The notes beneath the pieces were generated by a model. It made no database searches, was not told the origin of the DNA, and saw only the letters and a list, made by a program, of their open reading frames with translations. Source: Oscillospiraceae bacterium (GTDB taxonomy: Bacteria; Bacillota; Clostridia; Oscillospirales; Ruminococcaceae). From it: a stretch of 6,668 nucleotides of DNA. The stretch lies in the NCBI GenBank assembly GCA_016295545.1, contig JAEDLA010000083.1, forward strand, positions 1 through 6,668. The letters run 5' to 3'. Position numbers and translations under genes: made by a program. This document shows, in pieces, positions 6,663 to 6,668 of the stretch. Position 1 is the stretch's first letter. Each line of letters starts with the position of its first letter.

Positions 6663-6668
6663 ACGGGG

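Overview
The window looks like chromosomal DNA from a low-to-mid GC, spore-forming Clostridia member, most likely a Ruminococcus-like member of the Oscillospiraceae. The signs are strong GGAGG ribosome binding sites, an intact sporulation sigma-K gene, a clostridial DnaD/DnaI-type helicase-loading pair, an HU gene paired with a Lys/Ala-rich small protein, and hairpin-rich intergenic DNA of a kind I recall from that family. The placement is by eye, not by database search.

Layout: the left half is transcribed rightward. It holds clpB (95-2689), a complete class I AAA+ disaggregase, with a perfect inverted repeat just upstream that could be an operator. A consensus sigma-A promoter (2773-2801) then drives a two-gene unit. 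The first gene is an HU nucleoid protein (2835-3110). The second encodes a 127-residue protein with a histone-H1-like Lys/Ala tail and a small C-terminal domain, DUF6465-like (3133-3516). A terminator hairpin follows at 3544-3577.

The centre (3517-3806) is the gap between converging transcription units. It has no convincing gene. It contains the terminator and a chain of five short perfect hairpins, one of which looks like a bidirectional terminator for both sides.

The right half is transcribed leftward in the order sigK (5844-6527), a two-DnaD-domain replication protein (4788-5765) and a DnaI/DnaC-type helicase loader (3807-4778). The DnaD-domain gene has its own extended -10 sigma-A promoter in the 78-base gap after sigK and starts at TTG, so replication initiation need not depend on sporulation-stage transcription of sigK. 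Its stop codon lies in the ribosome binding site of the loader gene, so those two are tightly coupled. At the right edge a hairpin plus T-run marks the end of a leftward gene outside the window.

All the protein-coding genes belong to known families. I found no mobile element, CRISPR array, tRNA or rRNA. The less ordinary points are the clpB palindrome, the hairpin chain, the HU/H1-like-tail pair, and the uninterrupted sigK with a short pro-sequence.
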